A DNA stretch of 64,000 nt from Streptomyces spinoverrucosus (GCF_015712165.1 NZ_JADPZX010000001.1:1116001-1180000); one strand, 5' to 3'. Numbered from the stretch's first letter, positions 38,784 through 47,827 are shown. A program made the numbers and translations. The notes: generated from the letters alone by a model not told the origin.

Positions 38784-40683
38784 CCGGTGCCTTGACGTCC
38801 GCCGGGGGTTGCGGCTGGCGGGGGACCGAGCCGTAGCGCCGGGTGCGGCCGGCGTACTGCTCGATGGCGCGCCACAGGTCGCGGCGGTCGATGTCCGGCC
38901 AGCAGGTGTCGACGAAGACCAGTTCGGCGTAGGCGGCCTGCCAGGGCAGGAAGTTGGAGACGCGCTGGTCGCCGCCGGTGCGCAGGAGCAGGTCGACGTC
39001 GGGCAGTTCGGGGACGTGCAAGTACTGGGCGAGGAGGTGCTCGGAGATCTGGCTGGGCTCGACCTTCCCGGCGAGAGCATCCTCGGTCAGTTGCCGGGCG
39101 GCGAAGGTGAGTTCGGCGCGGCCGCCGTAGTTGACGCAGGCGGTCAGGGTGAGGCCGGTGCAGTGGCGGGTGGCCTGCTCGACCTCGGTGAGGGTCTCGC
39201 GGACGTCGGCGGGCAGTCCGCCGGGCAGGCCCGCCCAGCGCACGCGGATGTCCAGGGGAAGGCTGTCGTCGAGCAGGCGCTGGACGCAGGCCGGGATCTC
39301 GTACATGAGGGCCTGGATCTCGTCGGCGGGGCGTTTCCAGTTCTCGGTGGAGAACATGTACAGCGTCAGATTCTCCAGGCCGATCTCGACGGCACCGTGG
39401 ACGACGTCCGTGACGGCGTTGGCGCCCGCCCGATGGCCCTCGGTGCGGGGCAGGCCACGGGCGGTGGCCCAGCGGCCGTTGCCGTCCATGATGATCGCGA
39501 CATGGCGGGGCATCGCCTCGGCGGGCAACCGGGGCGGGCGCACGCCGGACGGGTGCGGGGTCGGCCGGGTGATCGGCTGCTGTCGGGCGGCGTACGTGCG
39601 GACCTTCTCGGTCAGGCCTTCGACGCGCGCGGGTGTGGGGAGCGGGGCGGGCCGCACGGGCAGGGGGAACAGGCTCCAGGCGATGGCCGCCTTGGCGCGG
39701 GCCGGGGCGAGAACGCGGTGGACGTCGCGGCGGCGCAGGCGCGGGGTGGTGTGCAGGAGGGTGGTGTGGGCGGCCTTCACGCGGAGCAGGCGCAGCCGGT
39801 AGAGGTCGGCGTAGGCGGTGAGCGCGGTGCTGATGGCGGGGTGCAGGGCGGGCAGGGCGGGGAGGTGCCGGAAGCCCGCGGTGGCCCGGTCGGTGAGGTG
39901 GTCGACCATGCGGGCGAAGGCCGGGGTGTGCCGGCGTTCCAGCAGGTCGGTGCGGCTTACCTCGGCCTCGTCGAGGGCCTCGTCGGGAAGCGGGACGTGG
40001 CCGCGGGTCAGGTCGTCGGCGAGGTCGACCAGGGCGTCGGTGAGGTAGAGGGCGTCGACGACCTGCTGCCAGGCCTCCTCGACGCCGGGCAGGCCCGCGG
40101 CGAGCACCTCGGGTTCGAAGGGCACGCCCGTCGCCCTCATCACCAGGGACGCGGTGCGCAGCACGAGCGGGGTGTTGATCAGGCGGTTGTAGCGCTGCCA
40201 CTCCCGCCAGGTCGCGAACCGGCGTCCGGCGGTGTCCTGGCGCAGCTGCTCGAAGAGGGTGTGCAGGAAGGCGGGCTGGAGGTTCCAGGTCAGCAGCGTG
40301 TGGATCAGGGCCTGGCGGACGGGGTCGGTGCTGTGGCCCTGACGGAGGTCCTCCTCGCAGGCCGTGATCCACGCGTCGAGGCGGTGCGGTGCGTCGGTGT
40401 CGTGGGGGTCCGCGTCGGCGAGGTCGTCGACGGTGCGGACCGCGCCGTACAGGGCCCATGCGGCGAGCCGCAGGGGTGGGGGCAGGAGCAGGGAGAGGGG
40501 GTATTCGATCTCGCCGGTACGGCGGGTGGCGCGGCGGCAGGCCTGATAGCCGCGGCGGAGGGAGGGGGTGTGGGCGCCGCCGCGGTGGTAGACGGTGCCG
40601 AGGAAGGGGTGGGGGGTGGGCGGCGTATACGACATGGGGGTGGGCGACGTGGGGGTGGCGGGCGTGGGCGAGGTGGTCGGCAT
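38773..40683 (-). CDS. fusion of a squalene/phytoene synthase-like domain and a cis-prenyltransferase (UppS-like)
   Basis: The 636-residue protein joins two isoprenoid enzymes. Residues about 35-345 resemble squalene/phytoene synthases, with a first aspartate motif DDLAD at 86-90 in YGAVRTVDDLADAD and a second Asp-rich helix DALVDLADDLTRGHVPLP at 216-233. Residues about 390-625 are a Z-prenyl diphosphate synthase with catalytic Asp400 in IIMDGNGRWA, FSTENWKRP and RTGGDQRVSNFLPWQ, where the usual SGEQR is TGGDQR. Both active sites look intact. A Pro/Thr-rich N-terminal tail and a Pro-rich linker (about 345-388) separate the units. The ATG overlaps the DUF6114 stop as TGATG, and GAAGGAG lies 10 nt upstream. 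Typical UppS is about 250 residues, so this is a true fusion; products are unknown. Confidence 0.88.
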   Translation of the reverse strand: MPTTSPTPATPTSPTPMSYTPPTPHPFLGTVYHRGGAHTPSLRRGYQACRRATRRTGEIEYPLSLLLPPPLRLAAWALYGAVRTVDDLADADPHDTDAPHRLDAWITACEEDLRQGHSTDPVRQALIHTLLTWNLQPAFLHTLFEQLRQDTAGRRFATWREWQRYNRLINTPLVLRTASLVMRATGVPFEPEVLAAGLPGVEEAWQQVVDALYLTDALVDLADDLTRGHVPLPDEALDEAEVSRTDLLERRHTPAFARMVDHLTDRATAGFRHLPALPALHPAISTALTAYADLYRLRLLRVKAAHTTLLHTTPRLRRRDVHRVLAPARAKAAIAWSLFPLPVRPAPLPTPARVEGLTEKVRTYAARQQPITRPTPHPSGVRPPRLPAEAMPRHVAIIMDGNGRWATARGLPRTEGHRAGANAVTDVVHGAVEIGLENLTLYMFSTENWKRPADEIQALMYEIPACVQRLLDDSLPLDIRVRWAGLPGGLPADVRETLTEVEQATRHCTGLTLTACVNYGGRAELTFAARQLTEDALAGKVEPSQISEHLLAQYLHVPELPDVDLLLRTGGDQRVSNFLPWQAAYAELVFVDTCWPDIDRRDLWRAIEQYAGRTRRYGSVPRQPQPPADVKAPARS

Positions 40684-41054
40684 CAGCTGGTCGCTCCTTC
40701 GCCGCCGGGGGCCGGGACCCAGGCCAGGGCCAGGGCGCTGCCGACGGCCGTGAGCAGGAAGCCGACCAGCAGACCGCCGAGGTTGGCTGCGATCAGGCTG
40801 ATCAGGGACAGTACGGCCGCCAGGACGCCGGCGAAGTGCCGCAGCGCCGGGTTCAGCCAGGTCGTGGCGCCCGCTACGACGAGCAGGGCGCCGAGCGCCC
40901 ACGAGTACGCCCCCGCCGTACCGGTGAACCGGAGGAAGCCCAGGCCGGCCCAGGAGACGCCGATGAGTTCCAGGCCGCCGAGTCCGAGCAGCAGCCCGGC
41001 GAGGAAGGGGCGGTGTCCGCGCCAGTGACGCCAGCGCGATCCGACGTCGGTCAC
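40683..41054 (-). CDS. DUF6114 membrane protein
   Basis: The 123-residue protein has about four transmembrane helices (FLAGLLLGLGGLELIGVSW, AYSWALGALLVVAGATTW, GVLAAVLSLISLIAANLGG, LLVGFLLTAVGSALAL) and matches actinobacterial DUF6114, which I recall commonly follows DUF6230. The GTG start at 41054 has AAGGAGG 4 nt upstream and overlaps the DUF6230 stop (GTGA). Its own stop overlaps the ATG of the prenyltransferase fusion. The three are therefore one coupled operon. Function unknown. Confidence 0.82.
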   Translation of the reverse strand: MTDVGSRWRHWRGHRPFLAGLLLGLGGLELIGVSWAGLGFLRFTGTAGAYSWALGALLVVAGATTWLNPALRHFAGVLAAVLSLISLIAANLGGLLVGFLLTAVGSALALAWVPAPGGEGATS

Positions 41055-41716
41055 GACGCCTCCTTCGCGTGCCGCCCGCGGCAGCCACCGGAGCCGCGGT
41101 CCACGGCGATGTCGACGCCACTGGCAGTGATCGTGCCGGCCGTGAAGGCGTGCGGCCGGGTGGTCACCCCGCGCCCGGTGACCTTCTCCGCGCCAACCGA
41201 GAACAGTCCGGTCGGGCTCTTCGGCGACGTCTGCGGTGTGTCGAGGTGAGCGCCGGAGAGGGTGACGGACTCGGCGGTGGCCATGGCCGACTCGACCGTC
41301 AGTCCGTCGGCCGACGCGCGCTCGATGCGTACCGTCACCGTGACCGCGCCGACGACGGGCAGCTGTGCGGTGGACGTGGTGCAGGCGTCCGTGACCTCGC
41401 CCTTCTCGACCCGGGTGACCAGGGCGGGCAGCAGACCGCCCCGGCCCGACGCGCCGGGCGCGGCCGTCACGTTCGAGCCGGAGACGTGGGCCGCGTGCAC
41501 GGTGATCGGCACCTGCCCGGCGAACGCCACCGACACCAGCCCGGCCGCGCTGCCTGCCAGCAGCACCGAGGCGCCGACCAGCAGCGGCGTCAGCGCAACG
41601 ACGAAGCGCAGTCCGCTCGTTCGCCCCGCACGGGGGCGGTCGGCCGGCCGGTGGCGCCACCGTGGCCGGGTCGGGGCAGGGGATGTCCTCGGGTCGGGCT
41701 CGTCAATGTCGATCAC
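41051..41716 (-). CDS. DUF6230 family membrane-anchored protein
   Basis: The 221-residue protein has a basic N-terminus, one strong hydrophobic helix (VVALTPLLVGASVLLAGSAA, about residues 39-58) and an about 150-residue extracytoplasmic domain rich in Thr/Val/Ala (VPITVHAAHVSGSNVTA, GLTVESAMATAES), typical of DUF6230. Such proteins have been mislabelled cholesterol esterases; I see no hydrolase motif. It is first in a coupled operon with DUF6114 and the prenyl synthase fusion, and diverges from the DUF2236 gene. The start is GTG at 41716, without a good ribosome binding site. Confidence 0.78.
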   Translation of the reverse strand: MIDIDEPDPRTSPAPTRPRWRHRPADRPRAGRTSGLRFVVALTPLLVGASVLLAGSAAGLVSVAFAGQVPITVHAAHVSGSNVTAAPGASGRGGLLPALVTRVEKGEVTDACTTSTAQLPVVGAVTVTVRIERASADGLTVESAMATAESVTLSGAHLDTPQTSPKSPTGLFSVGAEKVTGRGVTTRPHAFTAGTITASGVDIAVDRGSGGCRGRHAKEAS

Positions 41717-41807
41717 GAGGGGCCCAACGAGCCCTGCTCCAGGAGGTGTCGCAGTCCGTCCCCATAAGCTGACGTGACGTTCTTCGCACCGGTTCGTTCA
41801 CCGTGCG

Positions 41808-42608
41808 ATGCCGAGCCGAGCGACCAACCCGCACTCACCGCTGGCGAGTTCCTTCGACCAGTGGGCGTTCCTGCTGGTGTTCCCGCGGGCCATCCTGCTC
41901 CAGGTGGCGCACCCCGCGGTGAGCGCCGGCGTGGAACAGCACTCCGTCTACCGCACGGACCTCTGGCGGCGCGGACACCGGACACTGCTCCATCTCCAGC
42001 GCCTGGCCCACGCCGACCCGTCCGACGGTGAGCGCCTCGGCCGTGAACTGCGGCGACGGCATCGCACGGTGCAGGGCACCGACGCGCACGGACGGCCGTA
42101 CCACGCGCTGCGCCCCGAGCTGTTCCTGTGGGTCCACGCCACCTACCTCGACAGCGTGTTCACGCTGCGGGAGCTGAGCGGGAGGCCGCTGGGCGCCGAC
42201 GAACGTGCGCGGTTGTACGGCCAGTGGTATCGCGTGGGCCGCTGCCTGGGCCTGCGGGACGCCGATCTGCCGCCCGACCTGGACGCGTTCAGGTCCTATT
42301 TCGACGCCGCCCTGACCACCCTGGAACGCACGGCGACCGTCGAGGCCCTCCTCGGGCCGGTCCCGCTGACTCCCCCACAGCCGCTGGCCGACTCCCCCGT
42401 CGCCACCGCCTGTTGGCAGGCCGTCGGGCGGGCCCTGTTCCCGCACCTGACCCGCCTGACCGTGGCCCTGCTGCCACCGAAGGCGCTCACCGCTCTCGAC
42501 CTTCCTCCGGCGCACCAAGGCCATCTCCGCCTGGCGCGCGGCCTGGTCCGCACGTTGAACGTCCTCCCCGGTCGGCTTCGCCTTCGACTTCGGCTTCGGC
42601 TTCGCTGA
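41808..42608 (+). CDS. DUF2236 / oxygenase MpaB family protein
   Basis: The 266-residue helical protein contains the family signature LLQVAHPAVSAGVEQHS near residues 31-47, then the FLWVHATYLDSV segment. Members include fungal MpaB and bacterial latex-clearing protein Lcp, haem-b oxygenases that cleave isoprenoid chains, so an isoprenoid substrate is conceivable beside the prenyl synthase fusion. The C-terminus is an artificial-looking (LR)5 tail encoded by a GNCTTC hexanucleotide repeat. The start at 41808 has no clear Shine-Dalgarno sequence. It converges with the macro-domain gene, 7 nt apart. Confidence 0.83.
   Translation: MPSRATNPHSPLASSFDQWAFLLVFPRAILLQVAHPAVSAGVEQHSVYRTDLWRRGHRTLLHLQRLAHADPSDGERLGRELRRRHRTVQGTDAHGRPYHALRPELFLWVHATYLDSVFTLRELSGRPLGADERARLYGQWYRVGRCLGLRDADLPPDLDAFRSYFDAALTTLERTATVEALLGPVPLTPPQPLADSPVATACWQAVGRALFPHLTRLTVALLPPKALTALDLPPAHQGHLRLARGLVRTLNVLPGRLRLRLRLRLR
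42574..42603 (+). repeat. hexanucleotide microsatellite GNCTTC x5
   Basis: Five consecutive GNCTTC units end the DUF2236 gene and encode alternating Leu-Arg residues up to its stop. Slippage here would change the tail length in frame. Confidence 0.75.
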
Positions 42609-42615
42609 GCCCGGG

Positions 42616-43149
42616 TCAGCCCACCTGCCGCGCGAACGCCTCGTACGCCTGCTCGTCGAAGAGCACGAACATGACCTCCTCGACCGACGTCCGCGTGGCC
42701 CGTACCGTCTCGACCGCGATGCGTGCGGCGTCGTCCATCGGCCAGCCGAAGACGCCCGCGGAGACGGCGGGGAACGCGACGGTCCGGGCGCCCAACTCGT
42801 CGGCGACGCGCAGGGATTCCCGGTAGCAGGAGGCCAGCAGCTCGGAGCGGTCCTCCTGCGGGGAGTGGACGGGCCCCACGGTGTGGATCACCCACCGCGC
42901 GTCCAGTTCGCCCGCCGTCGTGGCGACCGCCTGGCCGGTCGGCAGGCCCTTGCCGTACTTCGAGGCCCGCAGCTTGCGGCAGTCCTCCAGGATCGCGGGG
43001 CCGCCACGCCGGTGAATGGCGCCGTCCACACCTCCGCCGCCCAACAGCGAGGAGTTGGCCGCGTTGACGATCGCGTCGGCGCTCTGCTCGGTGATGTCGC
43101 CCTGGACGAGCGTGATGGTGGGGGCCATGCCTGCCTCACCGGTGGTCAT
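42616..43149 (-). CDS. macro domain protein, O-acetyl-ADP-ribose deacetylase type
   Basis: The 177-residue protein is one MacroD/YmdB-type macro domain: [36 protein letters not shown] (catalytic loop), [11 protein letters not shown] and SAGVFGWP. The family hydrolyses O-acetyl-ADP-ribose or mono-ADP-ribose on proteins. The chosen start at 43149 overlaps the stop of the upstream FAD oxidoreductase as ATGA; a second ATG at 43128 also has GAGG upstream. Coupling of an ADP-ribose hydrolase to a CrtI-like oxidoreductase is unusual. The sirtuin at 26262 would generate its classical substrate. Confidence 0.92.
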   Translation of the reverse strand: MTTGEAGMAPTITLVQGDITEQSADAIVNAANSSLLGGGGVDGAIHRRGGPAILEDCRKLRASKYGKGLPTGQAVATTAGELDARWVIHTVGPVHSPQEDRSELLASCYRESLRVADELGARTVAFPAVSAGVFGWPMDDAARIAVETVRATRTSVEEVMFVLFDEQAYEAFARQVG

Positions 43150-44564
43150 GTCTGCCTCAGCCTCCTCCACACGGCCTTCGCCGCGTTGTGCCCCGACATG
43201 CCGTGTACGCCCGGTCCCGGCGGGGTGGCCGAGGAGCAGATGTACACGGCCGGGTGCGGGGTGCTGTACGGGAACAGGGACAGTTTGGGGCGCAGCAGTG
43301 TCTGGAGTCCGCTGACCGCGCCGGAGGCGATGTCGCCGCCGACGTAGTTGGCGTTGCGGGCGGACAGTTCGGGTGGTCCGGCAGTCGCGCGGGCGAGGAC
43401 GCGGTCGCGGAATCCCGGGGCGAAACGCTCCAGTTGGCGTTCGATGATGTCGGTGAGGTCGCCGGTCCAGCCGCTGGGGACATGGCCGTACACCCAGAAG
43501 ACCTGCTTGCCGTCGGGGGCTCGGGTGGGATCGACGACGCTGGGCTGCACGGTGATGAGGAACGGCCGTTCGGGCGCCCGGCCGAGGCGGGACGCCTCGC
43601 GCAGCGCGGTGCCGATCTCCGCGCTGCTGCCGCCGATCTGCACGGTCCCGGCCCGGCGCGGCTCCTCGGCGGCCCACGGCACCGGGCCGTCCAGCGCGTA
43701 GTCGACCTTGAAGACGCCGGGGCCGTACCGGTACCCCTCGTAGTAGCGGCCGAAGCCCGCGATGCGGGCCAGGGCCGTGGGTGAGGTGTCGAAGACGTAC
43801 GCGCGGGCGGGCGGCAGGTCGTCGAGGCGCTTGACCTCGTAGTCGGTGTGGATCGTGCCGCCGAGGTCCTTCAGGTACGCGGCGAGCGCGTCCGAGATGG
43901 ACTGGGAGCCGCCACGGGCCACGGGCCAGCCCCGGGCGTGCGCGGCCAGGGCGAAGACCAGGCCGATCCCGCCGGTGGCGAAGCCGGTGAGCGGGGCCAT
44001 CACATGGGCGACGAGACCGGCGAAGAGGGTCTTGGCGGGTTCGTCGCGGAAGCGGCGGGTGAGCCAGGTGGACGGGGGCAGGCCGACCAGGCCGAAGCGG
44101 GCGAGGGTCACCGGGTCACGGGGCAGCGCGGTGAGCGGCAGGGACATGAAGTCGCGGGCGAGCGTGTCCCAGTGGGGCAGGAAGGGCTCCACCAGCCTGC
44201 GGTACGCCCCCGCGTCGCGCGGTCCGAGGGAGGCGGCCGTCTCGCCGACCGAGCGGGACAGGATCGCGGCGGTGCCGTCGGGGAAGGGGTGGGCCATGGG
44301 CAGGTCGGCGTGCAGCCACTGAAGGCCGTAGCGGTCCAGGGGGAGGGCTCGGAACGCCGGGGAGTTGATGCCCAGGGGGTGGGCCGCGGAGCACGGGTCG
44401 TGGCGGAAGCCGGGGAGCGTGAGCTCCTGGGTGCGGGCGCCGCCACCGATCGCGTCCCGGGCCTCGAACACCGCCACGGAGAAGCCGCGACGGGCCAGCT
44501 CCACTGCGGCGGTCAGCCCGTTCGGCCCCGCACCCACCACGACCGCATCGAGCATTGACGGCAC
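43146..44564 (-). CDS. CrtI/PYROXD2-like FAD-dependent oxidoreductase
   Basis: The 472-residue protein starts with the dinucleotide fold [21 protein letters not shown] and the [14 protein letters not shown] acidic-Gly segment, and ends with the CrtI-type [23 protein letters not shown] that closes over FAD. Phytoene desaturases, carotenoid isomerases and PYROXD2 share this architecture; substrate is unknown, though an isoprenoid is possible given the prenyl synthase fusion 3 kb away. The GTG at 44564 has GAAGGAG 7 nt upstream. It overlaps the macro-domain gene by 4 nt. Confidence 0.88.
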   Translation of the reverse strand: MPSMLDAVVVGAGPNGLTAAVELARRGFSVAVFEARDAIGGGARTQELTLPGFRHDPCSAAHPLGINSPAFRALPLDRYGLQWLHADLPMAHPFPDGTAAILSRSVGETAASLGPRDAGAYRRLVEPFLPHWDTLARDFMSLPLTALPRDPVTLARFGLVGLPPSTWLTRRFRDEPAKTLFAGLVAHVMAPLTGFATGGIGLVFALAAHARGWPVARGGSQSISDALAAYLKDLGGTIHTDYEVKRLDDLPPARAYVFDTSPTALARIAGFGRYYEGYRYGPGVFKVDYALDGPVPWAAEEPRRAGTVQIGGSSAEIGTALREASRLGRAPERPFLITVQPSVVDPTRAPDGKQVFWVYGHVPSGWTGDLTDIIERQLERFAPGFRDRVLARATAGPPELSARNANYVGGDIASGAVSGLQTLLRPKLSLFPYSTPHPAVYICSSATPPGPGVHGMSGHNAAKAVWRRLRQT

Positions 44565-44663
44565 CTTCGGACTCCTTCGTCAGCCGATGGCCACTGAAGG
44601 ATCAGGATATGCCGGGGGACTGACACTCCCCCGCGACGGGTGTCCCTGACAATGAACCGAGGC

Positions 44664-45509
44664 TCAGACCCCCGAGGCCAGCAGCCCCGCAACCCGGCGG
44701 GCCGTGGCCGCGTCGCGGGCGGCGGTGAACGGCAGCGTGTTGCCGCCCGTGATGCGGAACGGCTCGCCCGTACGGGTCAGGTGGGTGCCGCCCGCCTCCT
44801 CGACGAGCAGCAGGCCCGCCGCGTGGTCCCAGGCGGCCTCCCAGGAGAACGCCGTGGCGTCCGACTCGCCCCGGGCGACGGCGAGATACTCCAGGCCGGC
44901 CGAGCCGCACTCGCGCGGGGCGACACCGTCCGTCCACAGGCCGAGCAGCGCGCGCTTCTCCTCGTCGGTCGTGTAGTCCGGGTGGGAGGTGGCGATCCGC
45001 AGGTCGCGGCCCGGCGTGGGCGGGCCGGCGAACAGTCGCTCGCCGTCGAGGAAGGCGCCCTGGCCGCGGACGGCCGTGGCCAGCTGGTCGCGGGCGGCGG
45101 CGTACGTCCACGAGGCCAGCACGACACCGTGGCGGGCCAGTGCGACCAGGGTGCAGAAGCCGTCGTCGCCGTGCACGAACTGGCGGGTGCCGTCGACGGG
45201 GTCGACGATCCAGACCGGGGCGTCGCCGCGTATCGCGTCGTACGACGCCGGGTTGGCGTGCACCGCTTCCTCGCCGACCACCACGGAGCCGGGCAGCAGC
45301 GCGCCGAGCGCCTCGGTGAGGTGCCGCTCGGCCAGCCGGTCGGCGTCCGTCACCAGGTCGTGCGGGCCGCTCTTCTGGTCGACCTCGTGCTCGGCCAGCT
45401 GCCGGAAGCGCGGCATGATCTCGGCCGCGGCCGCCTTGCGCACCGCTTCTTCCACGTCGGCCGAGTGACGTGCGAGAAACTCGTCGATGGTTTCCATCTC
45501 TTCGAACAT
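44664..45509 (-). CDS. inositol monophosphatase family protein
   Basis: The 281-residue protein has the family metal motifs VVVGEEAVHA, IVDPVDGTRQFVHG and WEAAWDHAAGLLLVEEAGG. These bind Mg for phosphate ester hydrolysis of inositol phosphate, histidinol phosphate, fructose bisphosphate or PAP; the variant here cannot be narrowed down from sequence. I start at ATG 45509 (MFEEMETID); METID four codons on is equally possible since neither has a well-spaced ribosome binding site. Confidence 0.88.
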   Translation of the reverse strand: MFEEMETIDEFLARHSADVEEAVRKAAAAEIMPRFRQLAEHEVDQKSGPHDLVTDADRLAERHLTEALGALLPGSVVVGEEAVHANPASYDAIRGDAPVWIVDPVDGTRQFVHGDDGFCTLVALARHGVVLASWTYAAARDQLATAVRGQGAFLDGERLFAGPPTPGRDLRIATSHPDYTTDEEKRALLGLWTDGVAPRECGSAGLEYLAVARGESDATAFSWEAAWDHAAGLLLVEEAGGTHLTRTGEPFRITGGNTLPFTAARDAATARRVAGLLASGV

Positions 45510-45604
45510 GGCTCCATGAGAGCACGCGGCACTGACAATCCCCGCCCGGCGAGTGCACTCCGGGTGGAATCGGGATGAACTCCCAGGTACTCGACTACGC
45601 GCGG

Positions 45605-47431
45605 TCAGCGCCCGACCGCGTACCCCTGCATCCCGCGCGGATTCGCCGCGGCCGACAGCACGCCCGTCTCCGGGTCCCGCGCCACCGCGCACAGCCGCCC
45701 TTCCGACCAGTCGTCACCCACCGTGACGTCGTGACCGCGCCGCCGGAGCCCCTCGACCACCGCCGGGGGCATCCGGCCCTCGACCGTCACGCTCCCCGGA
45801 CGCATCCCGCGCGGGTAGAAGGAACCGGGGAAGCTGTCGTTGTGCCAGTTCGGGGCGTCGATCGCGCCCTGCAGGTCGAGTCCGCCGCGGACCGGGGAGC
45901 GCAGGGCTACCGTCAGGAAGAAGTGCAGCTGCCACTGGTCCTGCTGGTCCCCGCCGGGCGTGCCGAACGCCATCACCGGCACCCCGTCACGCAGCGCGAT
46001 CGACGGGGTGAGCGTGGTCCTGGGCCGGCGACCCGGCGTGAGCGAGTTCGGCAGCCCCTCTTCCAGCCAGGTCATCTGCAACCGCGTACCGAGCGGAAAG
46101 CCCAGCTCGGGCACGACGGGGTTGGACTGCAGCCAGCCCCCGCTGGGCGTGGCGGCGATCATGTTGCCCCACCGGTCGACGACGTCCAGGTGACAGGTGT
46201 CGCCGCGGGTGGCGCCGGCGGCGGAGACGTCGGGTTCGCCGGGCACCGGGGAGGTCGGGCGCTTGGCGACGGTCGGCTCCCCCACCCCCATCGGGTTGAA
46301 GCCGGGTTCCTCGGTGGCCACCACGCGCGCGTGTGCGCACAGTCGCGGCGTACGCCCGCCCGGGCTGCCCGGCCGCAGCTCGTACGACGCCCGGTCGCCG
46401 ACGAGGCCGCGCCGCTCCGCGTTGTACGGCGCCGACAGCAGGTCGTCGAGCGGCACCTCGTCCGCGTCCCCGTACCAGGCCTCCCGGTCGGCCATGGCGA
46501 GCTTGCAGCCCTCGATCAGCTGATGGACGTAGTCCGCGGAGCCGTACTCCGGCAGCTCGGGCGGCAGCAGGGCCAGCTGCTGGAGCAGCACCGGGCCCTG
46601 GCTCCAGGGCCCGGCCTTGCACACGGTCCAGCCGTTCCAGTCGTACGTCGCCGGCGCCTCGTAGGTCGCGGACCAGCCGGCGAGGTCGGCGGCCGTGAGG
46701 GTGCCGGTGTGGTGCTCGCCGCTGGTGTCCAGCGTGGGGCGCCCCGCCTGCCGTACCAGCGCCTCGGCGACGAACCCGGTGCGCCAGACGTCCCGCGCCG
46801 CCTCGATCTGCGCCTCCCGGTCCCCCGCCCCGGCGACCTCGGCGAGCAGCCGCTTCCAGGTGGCGGCGAGGGCGGGGTTGCGCAGCAGTTCGCCGGGGCG
46901 CGGGGCCCTGCCGCCCGGCAGGTACACCTCCGCCGACGAGGTCCACTCCGTCTCGAACAGCTCACGCACGGTCTCGACGGTCTCGCCGACGCGCTCCACG
47001 GGCGCGTGCCCGTGCTCGGCGTACCCGATGGCGTACTTCAGGACGTCGGCGAGCGGCTTCGTGCCGTGGTCGCGCAGCAGCAGCATCCAGGCGTCGAAGG
47101 CGCCCGGGACGGCGGCGGCGAGTGGCCCGGTGCCGGGGACGAGGTCGAGGCCGAGCCCCTGGTAGTGGGCGACGCTCGCTCCGGCGGGCGCCACGCCCTG
47201 CCCGCACAGCACCCGCACCTCGCCGCCGGCGGGCGCGATCAGGATCGGCACCTCGCCGGCGGGCCCGTTGAGGTGCGGCTCGACGACATGCAGCACGAAC
47301 GCCCCGGCCACCGCCGCGTCGTAGGCGTTGCCACCGTCCTCCAGCACGGCCATCGCTGACTGCGAGGCGAGCCAGTGGGTGGACGACACCATGCCGTAGG
47401 TGCCCTGAAGGGTGGGGCGGGTCGTGAACAT
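45605..47431 (-). CDS. gamma-glutamyltransferase family protein
   Basis: The 608-residue protein resembles the Ntn-hydrolase gamma-glutamyltransferases: MVSSTHWLASQSAMAVLEDGGNAYDAAVA at the N-terminus, and the processing/nucleophile threonine in RGDTCHLDVVDRWGNM near residue 400, then AFGTPGGDQQDQW. No signal peptide is seen, unlike classical periplasmic GGT, so it may be a cytoplasmic acylase-like member. The ATG at 47431 has GAGAGG 4 nt upstream. Substrate uncertain. Confidence 0.9.
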   Translation of the reverse strand: MFTTRPTLQGTYGMVSSTHWLASQSAMAVLEDGGNAYDAAVAGAFVLHVVEPHLNGPAGEVPILIAPAGGEVRVLCGQGVAPAGASVAHYQGLGLDLVPGTGPLAAAVPGAFDAWMLLLRDHGTKPLADVLKYAIGYAEHGHAPVERVGETVETVRELFETEWTSSAEVYLPGGRAPRPGELLRNPALAATWKRLLAEVAGAGDREAQIEAARDVWRTGFVAEALVRQAGRPTLDTSGEHHTGTLTAADLAGWSATYEAPATYDWNGWTVCKAGPWSQGPVLLQQLALLPPELPEYGSADYVHQLIEGCKLAMADREAWYGDADEVPLDDLLSAPYNAERRGLVGDRASYELRPGSPGGRTPRLCAHARVVATEEPGFNPMGVGEPTVAKRPTSPVPGEPDVSAAGATRGDTCHLDVVDRWGNMIAATPSGGWLQSNPVVPELGFPLGTRLQMTWLEEGLPNSLTPGRRPRTTLTPSIALRDGVPVMAFGTPGGDQQDQWQLHFFLTVALRSPVRGGLDLQGAIDAPNWHNDSFPGSFYPRGMRPGSVTVEGRMPPAVVEGLRRRGHDVTVGDDWSEGRLCAVARDPETGVLSAAANPRGMQGYAVGR

Positions 47432-47827
47432 CGGGCCTCTCACCTCGTCTTTGCCGCACATCGGTCGGATCGATCGGCGCCCAGGATCGGCCCCGCGGAG
47501 AATCTGGGGAGTTCGGGCCGGAGCCCTCCTCCGTCCACTCCCCCAGCAGGCTATCGATCGCCCCGCGCCCCTTCTTCCCCGCCTCCGGCGGGCCACCCGG
47601 ACCGGGAGGCGCCCCACCGCCCTCGCCGTGGCCCGCGAATTCGGGCTGCGTCACACCGCCTTGGGCATCGCCGAAGGCCCTGACTCACGGCCCGGCCGGG
47701 CGATAGAGTCCAGATGTGTGTTGATCTTCCGGGCGGCAGCCGCGTGCAGCCGCGGACGGTGCAGGGCGGCCCGTCACGGGGTCGCCCCAGCAGGCGTACC
47801 CCTCATCCCCCACCGGAGATCCACACC
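47432..47827. other. 396-nt intergenic region
   Basis: The region separates divergent genes. A GTG-initiated minus-strand frame from 47654 encodes a Gly/Pro-rich sequence that soon runs into the GGT gene in another frame; I do not regard it as a gene. A TAGAGT hexamer near 47704 is a possible -10 for the nucleotidyltransferase gene. Nothing else is recognisable. Confidence 0.4.

Noticed and set aside
41774..42031. Small plus-strand frame overlapping the start of the DUF2236 gene
   Set aside because: It lies in a different frame of a gene with a clear family signature and has no motif of its own.
46962..47654. Gly/Pro-rich GTG-started minus-strand frame upstream of the GGT gene
   Set aside because: Its first 60 codons are in an intergenic region, but it then overlaps GGT in another frame, has no recognised domain and only a weak AAGGCG upstream.
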